Source: CAWKGV01 sp963849305
GTDB taxonomy: Bacteria > Pseudomonadota > Alphaproteobacteria > Acetobacterales > Acetobacteraceae
Assembly (NCBI GenBank): GCA_963849305.1
Contig: CAWKGV010000022.1
Coordinates: 1 to 64,000 of the forward strand
Direction: 5' to 3'
Length of the DNA: 64,000 nt
Shown: in pieces, positions 9,741 to 20,517 of the stretch
Numbering within the stretch: the stretch's first letter is position 1
Layout: every line of letters starts with the position of its first letter
Program-made: the position numbers and the translations under genes
Notes under the pieces: model-generated
The model's database searches: none
What the model was told of the DNA's origin: nothing
The model's input: the letters and a program-made list of their open reading frames with translations, nothing else

Positions 9741-10553
9741 CTCGCCCGCGCTCCAGCGGGCGACCGGGGAATTGCGGGTCAGCCTGCGTGCGCGTGACGG
9801 TGCTTCAGTGTTGGGCGAACTGCGCCAGGCGGGCTGCCTGAAGGCGCGGTTCCCGCGCATACAGGAACCGGGTTGGGCCGAAGTGGTGATGTTGAACACC
9901 TCCGGCGGCGTGGCGGGGGGCGACCGGCTGGAAAGCCGGTTCCATTTGGCACCGGGCACGCGCGCCAGCATCGCCGTGCAGGCGGCGGAGCGGTTCTACC
10001 GCGCGCTGCCCGGCAGCGAACCGGCCCTGGTGCGCACTTGCATCGAGGTGGAGGACGGCGGTGCGGTGGAGTGGCTGCCGCAGGAGACGATCCTGTTCGA
10101 CGGCTGCGCTCTCGACCGCCGCCTGACGGTGGATTTGGCGGCCGATGCCTCGTTTCTCGGCGTCGAATGGCTGGTGTTCGGGCGAGCCGCGATGGGCGAG
10201 ACGGTCGAGCGTGCCTGGCTGCGTGACGTGATCCGCATCCGCCGCGCGGGGCGGCTCGTGCTGCACGACGCCGTGCGCCTGCAAGGCCATGTCTCCGCGC
10301 TGATGGCCGGCAGCGCGACGGCTGGCGGCGCGCGCGCGGCGGCGACATTGATCCATGTCGCGCCCGATGCGCGAGCGGCATCTCGGCGCGCTTCGTGCGA
10401 CGCTTGCCCGAGGAGGCCGGCGCCAGCGCGTGGAACGGCATCCTCATCGCGCGGATTCTCGCGCCGGACGGGGCCGCGCTCCGATCGGCGGTGCTGCGTG
10501 CCTTGCGCAGTCTGCGCCAATCGCGTCCGCTGCCCCGCGTCTGGCGCTGCTGA
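9715..10553 (+). CDS. ureD: Urease accessory protein UreD (one frameshift)
   Basis: Scaffold chaperone that binds apo-urease and recruits UreF-UreG for nickel insertion; cytoplasmic. Family blocks are LKARFPRIQEPGWAEVVMLNTSGGVAGGDRL, usually called the UreD GG-D box and seen here within residues 45-75, then QAAERFYRA and WLPQETILFDG. An ATG at 9715 overlapping urtE is taken as start. The frame changes near 10370; the shifted frame gives a plausible end (RFVRRLPEEAGASAWNGILI, then RALRSLRQ) stopping at TGA 10551-10553. Twelve bases separate it from ureA, whose Shine-Dalgarno-like GAGGGAGAG lies in that gap. Confidence 0.85.
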
Positions 10554-10564
10554 GGGAGAGTTGC

Positions 10565-10868
10565 ATGAACCTGACGCCGCGCGAGAAAGACAAGCTGCTG
10601 ATCGCGATGGCGGCGATGGTCGCGCGCCGGCGGCTGGAGCGCGGGGTGAAGCTGAACCATCCCGAGGCGGTTGCGCTGATCACCGATTTCGTGGTGGAGG
10701 GCGCGCGCGATGGCCGCAAGCGTGGCCGACCTGATGGAGGCGGGCGGGCATGTCGTCAGCCGCGCGCAGGTGATGGAGGGTGTGGCGGAGATGATCCACG
10801 ACGTGCAGGTCGAGGCGACCTTTCCCGACGGCACCAAGCTCGTCACCATCCACGAGCCGATCCGATGA
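10565..10868 (+). CDS. ureA: Urease subunit gamma (one frameshift)
   Basis: Smallest structural subunit of nickel urease, forming the UreABC trimer-of-trimers with beta and alpha chains. The start MNLTPREKDKLLIAMAAMVARRR is diagnostic, followed by KLNHPEAVALITDFVVEGARDGR. An extra A near 10718 (CGCAAGCGTGGCC, expected CGCAGCGTGGCC) shifts the frame. The correct continuation is SVADLMEAGGHVVSRAQVM and ends FPDGTKLVTIHEPIR. Corrected length is 100 residues, exactly the family norm. Stop and ureB start overlap as ATGA. Confidence 0.92.
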
Positions 10869-11173
10869 TCCCGGGTGAAGTCATTCCTGCCGAGGGCACG
10901 ATCGAGTTGAACTGCCGGCCTCGAGCGGCGATCGCTGATCGTCGCCAACACCGGCGATCGGCCGATCCAGGTCGGCAGCCATTACCATTTCGCCGAAACC
11001 AACCCCGCGCTGTTCTTCGACCGTGCCGCCGCGCACGGCCATCGGCTCGACATCGCGGCCGGCACCGCGATCCGCTTCGAACCTGGGCAGACGCGCGAGG
11101 TCACGCTGGTCCCCTATCGCGGCCGCCGCGTCGTGTACGGCTTCCGCGGCAACGTGATGGGCGCGCTCGACTG

Positions 11174-11174
<1 letters not shown>
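10865..11174 (+). CDS. ureB: Urease subunit beta (one frameshift)
   Basis: Beta structural subunit of urease. It begins MIPGEVIPAEGTIELN, followed by an extra T near 10912 (AACTGCCGG, expected AACGCCGG). The corrected frame reads the family core TGDRPIQVGSHYHFAETN, then GTAIRFEPGQTREVTLVPY and the C-terminal FRGNVMGALD. Corrected length 102 residues is normal for a separate beta subunit. Its TGA overlaps the first base of the ureC ATG, so the structural subunits are translationally coupled. Confidence 0.92.
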
Positions 11175-12885
<1,711 letters not shown>

Positions 12886-12886
<1 letters not shown>

Positions 12887-13347
12887 TGCAGGCGCGACGG
12901 GTCCTGCCGGCCGGCACCTGGGACGCGGCGCGCGAGACCGACCGCGTGCGGCTCGATTTCGACGGCCGCCATCGCCGGCGTCTGATGATGTCCGCCGAGA
13001 ACGGCACGAACTTCACCCTCAACCTGGCCAGTGCCGCGCATCTACGGGACGGCGACGGGCTGGAACTGGAGGATGGCCGGGTCGTGCGCGTGTGCGCGGA
13101 GCCCGAGCCACTGCTCGACATCCACGCGCACGCGCCGGGCGAACTGGCACGGATCGCTTGGCATCTGGGCAACCGGCACCTGCCCATTCAGGTGCAGGGC
13201 GAGCGGCTGCGCATCCGAAGCGATCATGTGATTGCCGAAATGGTTCAGCGGCTCGGAGGTCATGTTGGCCACGTCACCGCGACCTTCGACCCGGAGGCCG
13301 GCGCCTATGCCGGCGGGCTCCATCAGCATGATCACGACCGACATTGA
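12886..13347 (+). CDS. ureE: Urease accessory protein UreE (nickel metallochaperone)
   Basis: Delivers nickel to the UreG-UreF-UreD complex. The ATG overlaps the ureC TGA by one base. The 153-residue protein begins MQARRVLPAGTWD and has the UreE N-terminal domain (RVRLDFDGRHRRR) and C-terminal metal-binding domain (ARIAWHLGNRHLP, then IAEMVQRLGGHV). It ends with a short His-rich tail, HQHDHDRH, which could bind additional nickel but is much shorter than in Klebsiella UreE. Intact frame. The end overlaps ureF by 20 bases. Confidence 0.92.
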
Positions 13348-13996
13348 GGCCGTACTCCGCTTGCTGGCCTGGCTGTCCCCGGCGTTTCCGACCGGCGGCT
13401 TCGCCTACAGCCACGGGCTGGAATGGGCCGTCCAGGCTGGCGACGTGCGCGATGAACGGACGCTGGGGGGCTGGCTATCCGACGTGCTGGCCCACGGCTC
13501 TGGCCGAAGCGACGCGATCCTGCTCCGCCACGCTTACCGCGCCCCGGATGCGAACGCCCTGGCAGCGGTCGCCGAACTTGCCACAGCCGTCGCACCGTGC
13601 CTGGAACGGCAGACCGAGACGCTGGGCCAAGGGGCCGCCTTCGCCAGCGCGGCCCAGGTCTGGGATAGCGCCCGGCTGGCGGCACTCGCCTGCGCTCCTC
13701 TGCCTTATCCCGTCGCGGTGGGCGCGTTGGCGGCCGACCACGCGATCGACGAGGATGTCACGACTGCGGCATACCTTCAGGCGATGATGGCCAACCTGAT
13801 CTCCGCGGCCGTGCGCCTCGTGCCGCTCGGCCAGACCGCCGGATTGCGCAGCCTCGCCGCGCTCGAACCCATGTTGCTGGCGGTGGCCGAGGCGACCCGG
13901 GCGGCGACGCTCGACGATCTCGGGGGCGCCTGCTGGCGCGCCGACATCGCCGCCATGCGGCACGAAACCCAATACACGAGGCTGTTTCGCTCATGA
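13328..13996 (+). CDS. ureF: Urease accessory protein UreF
   Basis: Component of the UreDFG activation complex, thought to gate UreG GTPase activity. The start is MITTDIEAVLRLLAWLSPAF, with the signature SPAFPTGGFAYSHGLEWAV at residues 16-35. The ATG at 13328 is inside the ureE 3-prime end; earlier in-frame codons belong to the ureE overlap and give no family similarity. All-helical, 222 residues, intact. The stop overlaps the ureG ATG by 4 bases. Confidence 0.92.
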   Translation: MITTDIEAVLRLLAWLSPAFPTGGFAYSHGLEWAVQAGDVRDERTLGGWLSDVLAHGSGRSDAILLRHAYRAPDANALAAVAELATAVAPCLERQTETLGQGAAFASAAQVWDSARLAALACAPLPYPVAVGALAADHAIDEDVTTAAYLQAMMANLISAAVRLVPLGQTAGLRSLAALEPMLLAVAEATRAATLDDLGGACWRADIAAMRHETQYTRLFRS

Positions 13997-14607
13997 CCAG
14001 CATCAACGGACCGCTGCGGGTCGGCATCGGCGGCCCGGTCGGCACCGGCAAGACGGCGCTGATGGACGTGCTTTGCAAGCAGTTCCGCGAACGATGCGAG
14101 GTCGCGGCGATCACCAACGACATCTACACCAAGGAAGACGCACAATTCCTGACCCGCGCCGGTTCCCTCTCGCCCGAGCGCATCCTGGGGATCGAGACCG
14201 GCGGTTGTCCGCACACCGCGATCCGGGAAGACGCCAGCATCAACCTCGCCGGCGTGACGGAGATGTGCCGGCGCTTCCCGGCGCTCGACCTCATCCTGAT
14301 CGAGAGCGGCGGCGACAACCTCGCGGCCACGTTCAGCCCAGAACTCGCGGACCTGACCATCTACGTGATCGACGTTTCGGCCGGCGACAAGATCCCGCGC
14401 AAGGGCGGCCCCGGGATCACGCGCAGCGATCTGCTGGTCATCAACAAAATCGACCTGGCGCCTTTCGTCGGCGCCAGCCTGGAGGTGATGGACCGCGACG
14501 CCCGGCGGATGCGCGGCGACCGCCCCTTTGTCTTCGCCAACCTGAAGACTGGAACCGGCGTGCCCGAGATAGCGGCCTTCATCGAACAAGCGGGCGGGTT
14601 GACTTGA
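13993..14607 (+). CDS. ureG: Urease accessory protein UreG (GTPase)
   Basis: SIMIBI-class GTPase that powers nickel insertion into urease. The P-loop GIGGPVGTGKTALM is near residue 12, followed by ITNDIYTKEDAQFL, the metal-binding ETGGCPHTAIREDAS (the conserved CPH motif), LILIESGGDNLAATFSPEL and the guanine-specificity NKIDLAP. 204 residues, intact and highly typical. It is the last gene of the urt-ure block; the next gene is convergent 13 bp away. Confidence 0.96.
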   Translation: MTSINGPLRVGIGGPVGTGKTALMDVLCKQFRERCEVAAITNDIYTKEDAQFLTRAGSLSPERILGIETGGCPHTAIREDASINLAGVTEMCRRFPALDLILIESGGDNLAATFSPELADLTIYVIDVSAGDKIPRKGGPGITRSDLLVINKIDLAPFVGASLEVMDRDARRMRGDRPFVFANLKTGTGVPEIAAFIEQAGGLT

Positions 14608-14620
14608 CCCTCCCCGGGGG

Positions 14621-15154
14621 TCAGCGCCGCACCCGCCGCAGCAGGAGCCGCACCGAGCCCGGGTTCGCCGGGTGCGGATGCGCGGCAGCCAGCACCAGTG
14701 GGCGCACCTCCGGCAGATCGAGCCACAACGGAACCTCTCGGCGGAGCACCCCGCCGCCCTCCGGGGAGCCGCGACCGGTGATGATCTCGACGCAGCGGAC
14801 ATGCTCGGCCTGAGCGGAGCGGAGAAAACTGATCAGCGCATGGAAGGCGCGCTGCGCTGTGTGCCCGTGCAGGTCGAGCCGGCGTGTAGCCGGCATCTTG
14901 CCGGTCCGGAACCGGTGCCATGTGGCGGAATCGACACCGGGCGGCTGCATCCCTACCGCCAATCCCGCGGTCCGGCCTCGCGCTGTCAGCGAGGCGGCAC
15001 GCTGACGTGGCTCTGACTCTAGCGCGGGGGCGGGCAGGGCCGGGCTGCCTTGTATCGCAGCCTGCGCGCGACCAGGCAGCGGAACGACACCCCGCGCATA
15101 GCTGGCCCATGCCGCGCGATCGAGGTCCGTCAGGGGTTTGCGGAAGGCGCTCAC
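14621..15154 (-). CDS. Smr/MutS2 C-terminal domain protein
   Basis: A GTG at 15152-15154 is chosen as start (SAFRKPLTDLDRAAWASY follows) because it overlaps the stop of the upstream MFS gene. The N-terminal half is proline/alanine rich and probably disordered. The C-terminal Smr domain is clear: RLDLHGHTAQRAFHALISFL near residue 110, then VEIITGRGSPEGGGVLRREV and WLDLP. Small Smr proteins are DNA/RNA-binding or endonucleolytic in several systems; a specific role here is unknown. About 177 residues. Confidence 0.85.
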   Translation of the reverse strand: MSAFRKPLTDLDRAAWASYARGVVPLPGRAQAAIQGSPALPAPALESEPRQRAASLTARGRTAGLAVGMQPPGVDSATWHRFRTGKMPATRRLDLHGHTAQRAFHALISFLRSAQAEHVRCVEIITGRGSPEGGGVLRREVPLWLDLPEVRPLVLAAAHPHPANPGSVRLLLRRVRR

Positions 15155-16404
15155 GATGCCGCGCGGCGCCTCGGAGCGGCGAAGAGCAGCAAGGCGGATA
15201 ACGCCGCGAACAGCGCCAGCGCCCCGTAAGGCAGTCCGTAGCCGCCCAATCCCGTCACCGCCACGCCGAAGCCGGAGGGGATCAGCATCACGCCCATGAA
15301 CATGGCCGCGGTCCCTAGGCCCGTCGCCTCGGTGCGACGGCCGCCGCCCAAATGGGCATATTCGGCGTAGGCAACGCCGGTGTAGCCGCTGGCCGTGGCC
15401 CCGCCCAGGATCGCGACCAGCACAACGCCCGTCGAGGGCCAGCCCGCCCCGAACGCGCCCGCCCCGACGCAGGCGATGGCCATCCCGAAGCCATGAACCG
15501 AAAGCGTCCGGGTAGGTGTCAGGAACCGGTCGGCGATCCAGCCCCAAACCGGCCGGCTGACCGCGCCCGAAACTTGGTACAGCGCCAATGCGAAGCCCGC
15601 ATCCACCAGGCTGAACCCGGCGACCGTTGTCAACTGCACGGTCATGAAGGCGATGAAGGAGAGCTGCACGCCGGAGTAGAAGAAGCTCGCAACCGACAAC
15701 CGACGCAGGCGCCGGTCCGCCCGTAGTAGCCGAAATGGCTCGAGCAGTACGCCGCTCCAGAGCGGGCGGCTTGGATTGAGGCCCGTGTCCCATTTTCGCC
15801 GCGGCACCTCCAGCAACAACACCAAGAGCAGCACCGGGGCAATTTCGGCCGACAATGCCAAGCGCCACCCGATGGCCAGCACCACAGGCGGCACGATCAG
15901 CGCGCCCAGCACGCCTCCCAGCGGCACGCCGATCTGGCGGATCGACATGACCATGTTGAATACCGGTTGCGGCGTTTGCGGCACCAGCAGGTGGGTGCTG
16001 GCCGGCGCCGTCGCGCCGTAACCGAGGCCCAGCACGACGCCAGCAAGGCCCAGCAACGCTGGTGTCCCGGCGCTAGCGGCGAATGCAAGCATCCCGATCA
16101 CCGTCACCAGCACCGCCTGACTCACCCGCACCGCGCCGTAACGATGCACAAATCCGGGCGCGAGCACGGCGGAAATTATGCCGACGGAATAGACCACAGA
16201 GACGAATATCCCGACCAGCGGGCCGGGGATGCCGAAGTCGCGGGCGATTTCCGGCGCCGCGGTGGGGACGGAGAACAGAGCCATCGTGGCCAAGGTCTGC
16301 ACCGCGATTGTGGCAGCCAGAGGCCAAACCGGCATCCCGCGCAGCGAATGGCCGACCGAGGAGCCGCGATGCCCCACAGCGGTTGGCCGGGGCGCGCCGG
16401 TCAT
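15151..16404 (-). CDS. MFS transporter
   Basis: Major facilitator superfamily secondary transporter, 417 residues with about 12 predicted transmembrane helices beginning at WPLAATIAVQTLATMALFSV. Membrane topology and the central MFS-type stretch (SIRQIGVPLGGVLGALIV; VSGAVSRPVWGWIADRF) support the call. The overall shape resembles the CynX/NimT group, but the substrate cannot be inferred. The stop overlaps the GTG of the Smr gene (GTGA), so the two are probably co-transcribed. Confidence 0.85.
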   Translation of the reverse strand: MTGAPRPTAVGHRGSSVGHSLRGMPVWPLAATIAVQTLATMALFSVPTAAPEIARDFGIPGPLVGIFVSVVYSVGIISAVLAPGFVHRYGAVRVSQAVLVTVIGMLAFAASAGTPALLGLAGVVLGLGYGATAPASTHLLVPQTPQPVFNMVMSIRQIGVPLGGVLGALIVPPVVLAIGWRLALSAEIAPVLLLVLLLEVPRRKWDTGLNPSRPLWSGVLLEPFRLLRADRRLRRLSVASFFYSGVQLSFIAFMTVQLTTVAGFSLVDAGFALALYQVSGAVSRPVWGWIADRFLTPTRTLSVHGFGMAIACVGAGAFGAGWPSTGVVLVAILGGATASGYTGVAYAEYAHLGGGRRTEATGLGTAAMFMGVMLIPSGFGVAVTGLGGYGLPYGALALFAALSALLLFAAPRRRAAS

Positions 16405-16410
16405 CGCCGG

Positions 16411-16979
16411 TCAGTCGTCGTCGGTTACGTCGGGGAACCGCACGCCTTCGTAAAGCTCGGAAAGAGGCAGCTCGATCCCGATCTCCGGCATGACGAGCAC
16501 CGCCTCGCCGTCGAGCACATGACCCACCCAATCCTTCCCGCTGCGATCGAACACTGTCGCGGCTTGCCGGAGCTGTTCCAGCATCACGTAGCGGACCACA
16601 GAAGGGGTCTCGCGATATTCCTGGTTCTCACCACCCGATCCGTCACCGAGGTCGAGTGACTAAGCACCTCGAACACCACCACCCGCGTTTCGATCACGCG
16701 TGTGCCTGGTTCCACTGGCGAGCAGATCACGAACGCGTCCGGATAACGGATGCGTCCGCTGACGGCGACCTTCACATCGCTGCCGAGGGGCTGGCATGGC
16801 TTGCCGCGCAACCGGTTGGTCAGCGTCGTTATGAGGTTCCGCTGAATGACTGCGTGCTCGAACGTGCCGCCGGTCATCGCGATCGGCTGGAACCCGTCGA
16901 ACTCATAGCGCAGCTCCTGGCGGCCTTCCCAGGCCAGAAACTCCTCGCGGGTCATCGGCTTGCGCAAGGGGACGTTCAT
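16411..16979 (-). CDS. Uma2 family (DUF820) putative endonuclease, one frameshift
   Basis: Uma2 proteins have a PD-(D/E)XK-like nuclease fold and no settled function. Visible features are MTREEFLAWEGRQELRYEF, PIAMTGGTFEHAVIQRN, the acidic-Lys core GSDVKVAVSGRIRYPDAFVI, then VVVFEVLSHSTS. The frame breaks near 16602: the expected EYRETPSVVRYVMLEQ motif is read by moving one base, and the rest (DWVGHVLDGEAVLVMPEIGI) is in the other frame. Combined length about 188 residues is normal. Confidence 0.8.
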
Positions 16980-16988
16980 GCCTCGCTC

Positions 16989-17668
16989 CTAGCTCGCGTC
17001 AGGCGCGTCGTCCACCAGCACTACATGGACCCGCCGTGGGCCATGGGCACCCAGCTCCAGCGTCTGCTCGATATCGGCGGAGCGCGACGGGCCGGTGATG
17101 AGCATCACGTTCCGCGGCATGACCCCGATCTCCGTACGCAGCATGTCCCACGCCTCCTCATAGGCGCCGACGACCCGGCTCGCGCGCAACAGAACGATCT
17201 CGGTCTCCGCGAGCAGGTTCAACGTGGTCGGGCGCTCCGGTGCCGAGGGCAGCATCAGGGTGCCGGTCTCGGCGATGCCGGCATAAACGTGTTGCAGGCT
17301 GACCGTGTCCGCCGCCTCGGCCGGCCCTCGCGCACCTGCAGCATCGGCCGGGTGGACCAGGGGAGGGCTTGCAGCTCGGGATGCGGAGCCATTACCAGTG
17401 CGCTTGGCAGGTTCTGCGCCGCGAGATAGTCGGCGATAGCGTCGGGGACCGAAGCCAGGACCGGGACACGGATGACCGTGCCATATTCCTTCTCCACATT
17501 GGCGATAAACAGCGCGATCTGCTCCAGGTGCGGCAGGCGGCTGCGCGCTGGAATCAAGTGTCGCGGGTGGGCTTCGAGTTGCCCGCGCAGCACCTCCGCC
17601 ATATCCGACGGCAGCGGACCCCGTCGCAGGCCGCGCCGGATCGCCTGAAGCATCGCGGCCTTGCTCAA
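16989..17668 (-). CDS. lutC: Lactate utilization protein C (LutC/YkgG), one frameshift
   Basis: Subunit of the LutABC iron-sulfur L-lactate dehydrogenase complex. A TTG at 17666-17668 is proposed as start because it overlaps the lutB TGA (TTGA); an ATG lies five codons later. The N-terminal part reads MLQAIRRGLRRGPLPSDMAEVL and VEKEYGTVIRVP. A frameshift near 17315 disconnects it from the C-terminal LUD domain, which continues SLQHVYAGIAETGTLML, VLLRASRVVGAYEEAW and the conserved LITGPSRSADIEQTLELGAHGP. Confidence 0.85.
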
Positions 17669-19092
17669 GAGACGCGACCCTGGCGCTGTGCCTGGGCGAA
17701 CCGCGCGAAGAAGGTATTGCCCTCGGGCGCCGGCATCTCGCGCCCGCTGGTCCAACCGCCGGCCATCGGCAAGCGGGTGAACCGGCCGCGGCGCCGGCCC
17801 ATCAGCCCGAGGCCGAGGCCGCTGCCCGTGTCATCGCCCGATAGAGGGCCGGCTGCTTCGCGACCCATGCCCAAAGTGCCAGGTTGCGCCGCTGCACCGG
17901 CGGGGTTAGGTGACGCTCGAATTCACGCTCCCGCCAATGGCGCATAGGCCGGGCAGCGGGATCTTCACCGGGCAGACGCTCTCGCACTTGCCGCAGAAGG
18001 TGGAGGCGTTCGGCAGCAGCCCCGACTTGTCCACGCCGATCAGGGCGGAAGTCAGCACGCTGCCCATCGGTCCGGGATAGACCCAGCCATAAGCGTGCCC
18101 GCCCACGGCGCCATAGACTGGGCAATGGTTCATGCAGGCGGCGCAGCGGATGCAGCGCAGCATCTCCTGGAACTCAGTGCCGATCATGGCCGAGCGGCCG
18201 TTGTCCAGCAGCACGACGTGATACTCGCCCGGCCCGTCGAGATCGCCCGGCCGGCGCGCGCCAGTGGAGAACGTGGTGTAAACTGAGAAGTCCTGGCCGG
18301 TTGCCGAGCGTGCAAGGACGCGCAGCAAGCTTGTGCAGTCCTCAATGGTGGGCACCAGCTTCTCGATGCTGGCCAGCACGATATGCACGCGCGGCAGCGT
18401 TTGCGTGAGGTCGCCGTTCCCCTCGTTGGTGACGATGACGCTGCTACCCGTCTCGGCGATCAGGAAATTGGCACCCGTGATCCGACATCGGCGGTGAGGA
18501 ACTTCGCGAAGCCGCGAGCGCGCCTCGGTGAGGATATCGCGCCGCTCGCGGAACGTGCGATCCGCCGGCAGGTCGGTGTGGGAGGCGCGGAACTGCGTCT
18601 CCCAGTCCTCGCGGTTGAGGTGGAAGGCGGGGGCGATGATGTGGCTTGGCGTCTCGTGGCGGAGTTGCAGGATATACTCGCCGAGGTCGGTCTCGACTGG
18701 CTGGATGCCGTTGCGCTCAAGGTGATCGTTGAGGTCGAGTTCCTCGCTGATCATGGACTTGCCTTTGGTGACCGTAAGGGCATCGGAATGGCGGCAAATC
18801 TCCAGCACGGCGGCGCGGGCCTCGTCGGCCGTGGCGCACCAATGGACCGTGCCGCCCGACGCGATGACTTTGGCCTCGTGCTCCTCCAGGTAGAAATCGA
18901 GATGCGCGAGGGTGTGGTTCTTGATCTCGCGCGCGATGTCGCGGAGTTGTTCGAACTCGGGCAGCGCCGCGACTGCGGCGGCCGCCGGGCAACGAATTGC
19001 GGTCCGCTGCGGGCTAGCGCCCTTTGCAGCGCCGGATCGGCGATCGCGCGGCGGGCGTTTTCTTTGAATGCAGGGCTGGTGGCAACGTGCAT
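17665..19092 (-). CDS. lutB: Lactate utilization iron-sulfur protein LutB, several frameshifts
   Basis: Iron-sulfur subunit of the LutABC L-lactate oxidation complex (LldF family). Taken to start at MHVATSPAFKENARRAIADP. Conserved parts are FYLEEHEAKVIASGGTVHW, LTVTKGKSMISEEL, ETDLGEYILQL, GANFLIAETGSSVIVTNEGN and two cluster motifs: CIRCAACMNHCP and CGKCESVCPVKIPLP. Frame changes occur near 19015, near 18510-18480 and near 17960, then a final one before the C-terminal GNTFFARFAQAQRQGRVS. Total length 1428 bases (475 codons) is normal. LutA is not adjacent: upstream is only a broken acyltransferase. Confidence 0.82.
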
Positions 19093-19299
19093 GGCGGTTC
19101 CTCGGCTGAATTTTAGTGACTGTTCGGCCATTGCGCAAACGAGCGCGCGCATGTGCCTTGTCGCTGAGTGGCAGGACACGCCGTTGGAATGCCACATCGC
19201 AGATCACCTGCGCCATCGCCCAGCACGATCCGCCAAACGTGTGAATCTTCGGTAGCGTCGATGCACTCGGATCTTGCGTCAGTCTCTCCACAACTGTCG

Positions 19300-19674
19300 A
19301 CCCAGCAGAGGATTTGAGGCTTGCAATCTCGGAGCGGTAGCCAAGCGTTGATCTTCGTCGCAGCAAATGGCGGGATGGGTTCTCGACGAAAACATGGACG
19401 AGGGCGGTGCTTAACGCGAGCAGTGCCAAGTATGCCAACACCACCCCCGTGCTTTGCGCCGGGTGAGCAACATCAGATACTGCTTGAGGACGCTGGCGCC
19501 CTTCTGCACCGGCGCCTGCATCAGGTAGAGTGAGTAACTAGCTGCACCAATCATGACCAATGGCCGCGTGCTTAGGATGCGAGACAGGATGGTGCCACGT
19601 ACGCTCGCTGCTAATATGATGGTGCTGAACAACTTGACCAGCCGGTTCCGCAGGGTGGTCAGCGCGCGGTCTGT
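19300..19674 (-). pseudogene. Acyltransferase-3 family, C-terminal fragment
   Basis: The C-terminal end of an OafA/YrhL-type membrane O-acyltransferase is recognisable: PLVMIGAASYSLYLMQAPVQ followed, after a frameshift near 19445, by VLAYLALLALSTALVHVFVE and ENPSRHLLRRR. An in-frame TGA at 19675-19677 limits the open frame upstream and no N-terminal membrane domain is present. The fragment lies directly before lutB and marks the edge of an accessory stretch. Such enzymes acylate surface sugars; this copy cannot be functional. Confidence 0.7.
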
Positions 19675-19987
19675 TCAAGCAAATTCTGGGCGCCATCGCG
19701 GCGCTCCGCCCGTTGCCATGTCCGATGCTGAGGATCGGCGTCTTTCCCGGCCTATCCGGCTGGCGGTGGAGGCGCGTGCGCCGAGAAAGGCCAGCGAAAG
19801 TCGGTGTGAACGGCGATGCGGCGCGGAATGGCGGAAAGGCCGCCATCCGGGGAATGTCGGCTGATATAGGTAGCAGTACCTATAGAGAGAAATCAGTTTC
19901 CCTGTATTGTGAAAGCACGTTTCGTCTGAACGTGTTACCAAGCAACCAGACGATCAATGGGAAAGAAAGGTTAAGGAGGCTGGAGGA
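19675..19987. other. Non-coding accessory DNA with an inverted repeat
   Basis: About 310 bases of lower GC with no supportable gene. It holds TATAGGTA-GCAG-TACCTATA (19865-19884), an 8-bp perfect inverted repeat about 100 bases before the next start codon, which may be an operator. A plus-strand open frame of 99 codons here lacks family similarity and regular codon usage and is not called. Confidence 0.4.
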
Positions 19988-20161
19988 ATGTCGCGATGGG
20001 GCTGGGCAGTAACAGCTGCCACCCTTCTGACGTTGGCAACCCCGGCAGGCTCTCAAAGCACCGGGACAGTAGAGGTGGCTCTCGGTATTTCGGGACGAAC
20101 GTCAGGGCTTGGCGGAATCGTCGTAGGCCACACATCCGGCCTACTTCTTCGCGTCGCGTGA
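19988..20161 (+). CDS. Small secreted protein ORF, possibly a broken longer gene
   Basis: A 57-codon frame starts with ATG 19988, preceded by a strong ribosome site (AAGGAGG near 19973-19979 and GGAGGA). It begins with a good signal peptide (MSRWGWAVTAATLLTLATP, cleavage near AGS-QS) and a Gly/Thr/Ser-rich mature part. It stops at TGA 20159-20161, but the same frame stays open after the TGA for 44 more codons (from RKQECTLIGD), and a later frame reads CKFLLTRLEEKGWKVRGKG to a TAG at 20366. This looks like one secreted protein of about 120 residues split by a nonsense codon and a frameshift. No family recognised. Confidence 0.5.
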   Translation: MSRWGWAVTAATLLTLATPAGSQSTGTVEVALGISGRTSGLGGIVVGHTSGLLLRVA

Positions 20162-20517
20162 CGGAAGCAGGAATGCACCTTGATCGGCGATAGCCCTCCT
20201 TTGGGGATCAAAGATCGAGAATTGGATGGCGCGTTGGGAGGCAAGTTAACGGAAAACCCTGAGAGAGCACGATGCTTGCAAGTTCTTACTTACTAGGCTT
20301 GAGGAAAAGGGCTGGAAGGTTAGAGGCAAAGGAGACCACTGGTATAGCGTTCGACTTACGCGATAGAATTCGGAAGCGTTGACAGTTGAGTTGACGCCCG
20401 GGGGAAAGGACTGGCCCCTCACCAATTCAGTAATACTGTTGCGTACAAAGTAGACAGCGATCTAATTTCCCCGTCTACGGCACGAACTTCGCTTAACAGA
20501 AGGAAGGGAAGAACACT
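20162..20517 (+). other. Degenerate continuation and upstream region of the cupin gene
   Basis: The first 205 bases carry the downstream remains of the preceding secreted ORF. The rest (20367-20517) is lower-GC sequence holding the presumed cupin promoter and its ribosome site (GAAGGAAGGGAAG just before the ATG). A small CAGTA-A-TACTG palindrome near 20429 might be an operator. No -35/-10 pair is convincing. Confidence 0.4.

Noticed and set aside
20159..20161. TGA read as selenocysteine in the secreted orphan ORF
   Set aside because: No SECIS-like hairpin follows, no selenoprotein family is matched, and a frameshift further on indicates decay.
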